Assembly: GCA_007132185.1 (NCBI GenBank)
Contig: SLPC01000127.1
Location: forward strand, 1-35,876
DNA from: Anaerolineae bacterium
GTDB taxonomy: Bacteria; Chloroflexota; Anaerolineae; UBA1429
Reading direction: 5' to 3'
DNA length: 35,876 bases
Shown in pieces: positions 32,899-35,876 of the stretch. Made by a program: the position numbers and the translations under genes. Below the pieces are notes generated by a model that saw only the letters and a list, made by a program, of their open reading frames with translations, was not told where the DNA came from and did not search any database. How positions within the stretch are numbered: position 1 is the first letter of the stretch; each line of letters begins with the position of its first letter.

Positions 32899-34254
32899 AT
32901 GACCAAGCGCACCCTGGTTGTGATCGGAGGCGACGCGGCCGGGATGGGCGCAGCGGCGCAGGCTCGGCGCAACGACCCCGAGCTCGAGATCATCGCCTAT
33001 GAGCGGGGCGAGCACACCTCCTACATCGCCTGTGGGATGCCCTACCTGGTGGCGGGGCTGGTGGCGAGCCCCGATGATCTGGTCGTTGTCCCGCCACACG
33101 TATTCCGCGAGCGGTATGAGATCCAGGTGCACACGCGCCACGAGGTTGTCGAGATCGATCCGTCAGAAAAGCGCGTGCGGGTCGAGCGTCTGGCTGATGG
33201 GCATGCATTTTGGCAGAGCTATGACGAACTGCTCATCGCCACCGGCGCGGTGCCGATCATTCCCGAGATCGAAGGCGTTACCGCGGAGGGGATCTTTACC
33301 CTCAAGAGCCTGGCCAGCGGCGTTGCCCTGGCTACCTTTGTGGAGGTGACCCAGCCCCAACAGGCCGTCATCGTCGGGGGCGGCTACATCGGGCTGGAGA
33401 TGGCCGAGGCGCTGCGCCTGCGCGAGATCGAGACCACACTCATCGACCTGGCCCGACAGGTGATGCTCACCTTGGACGAGGAAATGGCCTCGTTAGTAGC
33501 CGATGCCCTGACCAAGATGGGCGTGCAGCTCTACCTAAACGAGGGGCTCGTCGGGTTCGAAACGCAAGGGGGCCGGGTGCGGGCGGTGGTGACCGATCAA
33601 CGCACGCTGCCGGCCGATCTGGTGATCCTGGGGGTAGGCATACGCCCCAACAGCGATCTGGCACTCGCTGCCGGCATCCCTCTGGGCGTGCATAACGCCA
33701 TCCGGGTAAACCCTCAGATGCAGACCGAGACGCCCCACGTGTGGGCCGCCGGCGACTGCACCGAGAGCATCCACAGGGTGAGCGGGCAACCGGTCTTTGT
33801 GGCCCTGGGCACCGTGGCCAACAAGACGGGGCGCATCGCCGGATTGAACCTGACGGGCGTGCCAACGGCGTTCCCAGGGGTGCTGGGCACGGCTATCACC
33901 AAGGTGGGCGAGACCGAGGTCGCCCGCACGGGCCTCAACTCGCAGGAATGTGAGGAGCTCGGGCTGGATTACGTCGTGACGCAGATCACGGCCACGACCC
34001 CGGCGGGCTTTTATCCGGGTGCCTCCAATATCCATGTCAGGCTCCTGGCCGAGCCAGGCACAGGTCGGCTCCTGGGTGGCCAGATCGTGGGCGGGCCCGG
34101 TTCCGGCAAGCGCATCGACTCGATAGCGGCCTCTCTTACCGCAGGCCTCACCGTGCAGGACCTGGTGGATATGGATCTGTCCTATGCGCCGCCCTTTTCG
34201 CCCGTATGGGACCCGGTGCAGACGGCGGCGCGGGTGCTGTTGCGCCAGCTATAG
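32899..34254 (+). CDS. CoA-disulfide reductase/NADH oxidase-like flavoprotein
   Basis: The 451-residue protein has the FAD loop VVIGGDAAGMGAAAQARR, the single redox cysteine in SYIACGMPYLVAG (Cys45), the NAD loop VIVGGGYIGLEMAEAL, the second FAD motif VWAAGDCTES, and a dimerisation domain ending with SYAPPFSPVWDPV, whose tyrosine is typical of CoA-disulfide reductases. One cysteine and no CxxC places it with CoADR, Nox and Npx enzymes and not with glutathione reductase. It could keep CoA or a polysulfide pool reduced, or reduce oxygen. It lies 22 bp after the GH4 gene, so the two are co-transcribed. No rhodanese domain is attached. Confidence 0.9.
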   Translation: MTKRTLVVIGGDAAGMGAAAQARRNDPELEIIAYERGEHTSYIACGMPYLVAGLVASPDDLVVVPPHVFRERYEIQVHTRHEVVEIDPSEKRVRVERLADGHAFWQSYDELLIATGAVPIIPEIEGVTAEGIFTLKSLASGVALATFVEVTQPQQAVIVGGGYIGLEMAEALRLREIETTLIDLARQVMLTLDEEMASLVADALTKMGVQLYLNEGLVGFETQGGRVRAVVTDQRTLPADLVILGVGIRPNSDLALAAGIPLGVHNAIRVNPQMQTETPHVWAAGDCTESIHRVSGQPVFVALGTVANKTGRIAGLNLTGVPTAFPGVLGTAITKVGETEVARTGLNSQECEELGLDYVVTQITATTPAGFYPGASNIHVRLLAEPGTGRLLGGQIVGGPGSGKRIDSIAASLTAGLTVQDLVDMDLSYAPPFSPVWDPVQTAARVLLRQL

Positions 34255-34318
34255 CTGTGGCTCACCGATTCTGTTTGCTGCCAGATCAGCATTCATCACA
34301 CCCTCCATTCTCGTTTGC

Positions 34319-34327
34319 TGCTATAAT
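34319..34327 (+). promoter_or_regulatory. Extended -10 promoter of the OYE-family gene
   Basis: TGCTATAAT, identical to the element before the VOC gene, ends 22 bp before the ATG. A recognisable -35 is absent. With a start near 34334 the leader would be only about 16 nt, carrying AGGAAAGG as the SD. Confidence 0.6.
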
Positions 34328-34349
34328 TGTATAGGAAAGGATCGCATCG

Positions 34350-35294
34350 ATGCCAGACACAAGCCCGCTATTTGAGCCTTTTGCTGTCCGCAACAAGACG
34401 TTGCCTAACCGCATCGTCATGCCGCCCATGGTCGTCAATCGCGGGATCAACACCAGAGCAGCCCGTGAATGGTATGGCGAGCGCGCCCAAGGTGGCGCGG
34501 GGCTGGTCATCGTCGAGGCCACCGGTGTCACCGGCTTTGTGGGACGCTATGGTGCCGAGGATCTGGCGCCCCTGGCTGGTGCCATTCATGAGGGCGGTGC
34601 GCTCTCCGCGATTCAGCTCTTTCCCGGCGCACGGGGGCAGACAACAACCCCCACCGATCTGGATCGGAGGACGATTGACGATCTCATAGAAGCATACGCT
34701 GCCACCGCCTCGATCTGCGCCGAGGCAGGCTTTGATGGCGTAGAAATCCATGGTGCCCACGGCTTTTTGCTCAACCAGTTCTTTTCGCTGGAGCAGAACC
34801 GCCGGCAGGACGCCTATGGCAGCACTCTCGCCGGACGCATGTTGCTGGCCGTGCAGATCACGCGGGCCGTACGGGACGCGCTACCGGACGAGACCCTGCT
34901 CCTCTACCGACACACTCCCTTGGGCCAGGGCTACAGGCTCGAGGAGAGCATCGAGTTGGGCAGCGAGTTGGTGGACGCCGGTGTGGATATCTTGGATCTG
35001 TCGCCTTCTTCCATCGAGGAGCCGGGCGATCGCGCCGCACCGTTTCGGGCCCTGGATGTGCCGTTGATCACGGTGAACGATCTGGACGTGGTCGAACGAG
35101 CCCTGACGGTGCTCCGCGAGGATCGCGCCGATCTGATCGCCGTGGGCCGAGGCCTGATCGCCGATCCCGAGTGGCCCAACAAGGTGCGCGAGAACCGGCT
35201 CGAGGACATTGTTACATGCATCAAGTGCGATCAATGCTTTGCCGATCTGCGCGCCGAGCGCCCCGTAGGTTGCGTGCAGTGGGAGCAAGCCTAG
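34350..35294 (+). CDS. Old Yellow Enzyme-family oxidoreductase with C-terminal Fe-S motif
   Basis: The 314-residue protein is an FMN-binding TIM barrel: LFEPFAVRNKTLPNRIVMPPM at the N-terminus, FDGVEIHGAHGFLLNQFFSLEQNRRQDAYGSTLAGR in two halves around the active site, and LIAVGRGLIADPEWPNKV for phosphate binding. The end has CIKCDQC and a further Cys 11 residues later, matching the C-x2-C-x2-C-x(11-12)-C [4Fe-4S] motif of 2,4-dienoyl-CoA reductase and trimethylamine dehydrogenase. Those relatives continue with FAD/NAD domains; this protein stops 5 residues after the last cysteine. The Fe-S cluster would then have to take electrons from a separate partner. The upstream flavoprotein is a possible one. 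Confidence 0.88.
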   Translation: MPDTSPLFEPFAVRNKTLPNRIVMPPMVVNRGINTRAAREWYGERAQGGAGLVIVEATGVTGFVGRYGAEDLAPLAGAIHEGGALSAIQLFPGARGQTTTPTDLDRRTIDDLIEAYAATASICAEAGFDGVEIHGAHGFLLNQFFSLEQNRRQDAYGSTLAGRMLLAVQITRAVRDALPDETLLLYRHTPLGQGYRLEESIELGSELVDAGVDILDLSPSSIEEPGDRAAPFRALDVPLITVNDLDVVERALTVLREDRADLIAVGRGLIADPEWPNKVRENRLEDIVTCIKCDQCFADLRAERPVGCVQWEQA

Positions 35295-35319
35295 TAGCCA
35301 TGCGAGATTAGGAGGGCTC

Positions 35320-35876
35320 ATGCAGCTGCGTTCGATGAGCCGGCGGATCTCGGCCATCTGGCCTTTTTATCTCCAGGCCTGCTTTATCAGCTGGTTCGCC
35401 TGGCTGCCCGGATTGGTGCTGGCCCCCCGGCGCGACTATGAGTTGTTCGTCGGGCCGCATTTCTTTCGCATGTTTCGCGGCGAGTTTGTCGACACCCTCC
35501 ACATCGTGGTCGTGATCCTATTCTGGTTCGCCTTTCTTGGCCCCCTGATCAGCGCCATCGGTATCACCTATCGGATGGGAGGCGCCAAAGGGCTAAAGGC
35601 TCTCTGGAGCAAGGTGATCCATTGGCGAGTGCGGCGCGAATGGTACCTGGCCGTGGTGGGCCTGCCCATCGCCAACCTCCTGCCAGCCGTGATCGTGGCC
35701 TATGCGACTGGCATCGCGAACGATCAGCCCGCCCTGCCGCTGGCAGTGGGCCTGATCCCCGTGTTCTTCCTGCTCCAACTGGTTATCAGTGGCCTGCAAG
35801 AAGTTGGCTGGCGCGGCTTTGCCCTGCCCTATCTGCAGTGGCGCAATACCGCCGAACAGGCGAGCTATCTGGTAGG
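35320..35876 (+). CDS. CPBP-family intramembrane metalloprotease (3' end outside window)
   Basis: AGGAGG lies four bases before the ATG at 35320, and the frame is open to the window end (185 residues seen). Hydrophobic segments occur at about residues 14-35, 60-80, 106-128 and 138-157. The segment LWSKVIHWRVRREWYLAVVGLP is typical of the family. The core motif reads LQEVGWRGFALPYLQ; usual CPBP/CAAX-protease members have EExxxR, so the first Glu is Gln here. The rest of the catalytic site (two His/Asn helices) is beyond the edge. Relatives include CAAX-processing enzymes and bacteriocin-immunity proteins. It follows the OYE gene by 25 bp and is probably in the same transcript. Confidence 0.85.
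   Translation, partial: MQLRSMSRRISAIWPFYLQACFISWFAWLPGLVLAPRRDYELFVGPHFFRMFRGEFVDTLHIVVVILFWFAFLGPLISAIGITYRMGGAKGLKALWSKVIHWRVRREWYLAVVGLPIANLLPAVIVAYATGIANDQPALPLAVGLIPVFFLLQLVISGLQEVGWRGFALPYLQWRNTAEQASYLV

Overview
The window reads as chromosomal DNA from a GC-rich, anaerobic, carbohydrate-using bacterium, most likely a member of the Chloroflexota (Anaerolineae or a relative). That assignment is an inference. It rests on the gene mix: a bifurcating-type soluble hydrogenase, a DUF3417-type glucan phosphorylase, a two-domain protein disulfide oxidoreductase, a bacterial RIO kinase, a GH4 enzyme, and a large secreted GLUG/BACON protein ending in a YLP-type tail. No rRNA, tRNA, CRISPR array, insertion sequence or phage gene was seen.

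Left part (1-10755). After the 3' end of a LuxR-type regulator gene come twelve tightly packed minus-strand genes, read from about 10672 down to 341. In transcription order they are: DRTGG protein, CBS+HATPase protein, DRTGG protein, PHP phosphoesterase, NuoE/HydC-like subunit, small HATPase, thioredoxin-like [2Fe-2S] ferredoxin, NuoF/HydB-like flavoprotein with two extra [4Fe-4S] clusters, hydrogenase maturation protease, HoxU/NuoG-like iron-sulfur subunit, and [NiFe] small and large subunits. The set matches a HydABCSL-type (Hox-related, group 3) [NiFe] hydrogenase. Such an enzyme would couple H2 to both NAD(H) and ferredoxin. The accessory genes are those usually found beside [FeFe] HydABC hydrogenases. 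One consensus promoter (TTGACA-18-TATAAT) lies upstream, and an inverted repeat resembling a Rex or CRP/FNR-type operator covers its -10 box. A hairpin terminator closes the operon at 290-320.

Middle part (10985-25359). A glycogen/alpha-glucan phosphorylase and a GH2 glycosidase-PDO pair lie on the minus strand. The plus strand then carries an OsmC-family protein with a consensus promoter and a perfect terminator, a leader-like unit (promoter, 21-codon ORF with a strong SD, intrinsic terminator) in front of a RIO-type kinase, an APH-fold protein with a changed catalytic residue, a PMT-type membrane glycosyltransferase, another APH-fold protein, a VOC protein and a D-2-hydroxyacid dehydrogenase. 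One small membrane protein is on the minus strand.

Right part (25360-35876). A 1532-residue exported protein has three GLUG-rich repeats of about 1 kb, three BACON-like domains, an InlB-B-like module and a ZU5-like module. It is followed by an ADP-ribosylglycohydrolase-family protein, a GH4 glycosidase, a CoA-disulfide-reductase-like flavoprotein, an Old Yellow Enzyme-family protein with a C-terminal Fe-S motif, and the 5' part of a CPBP membrane protease gene cut by the window end.

The best candidates for something new are the redox/energy-sensing module fused to the [NiFe] hydrogenase operon, its operator-promoter, and the leader/attenuator in front of the RIO kinase.
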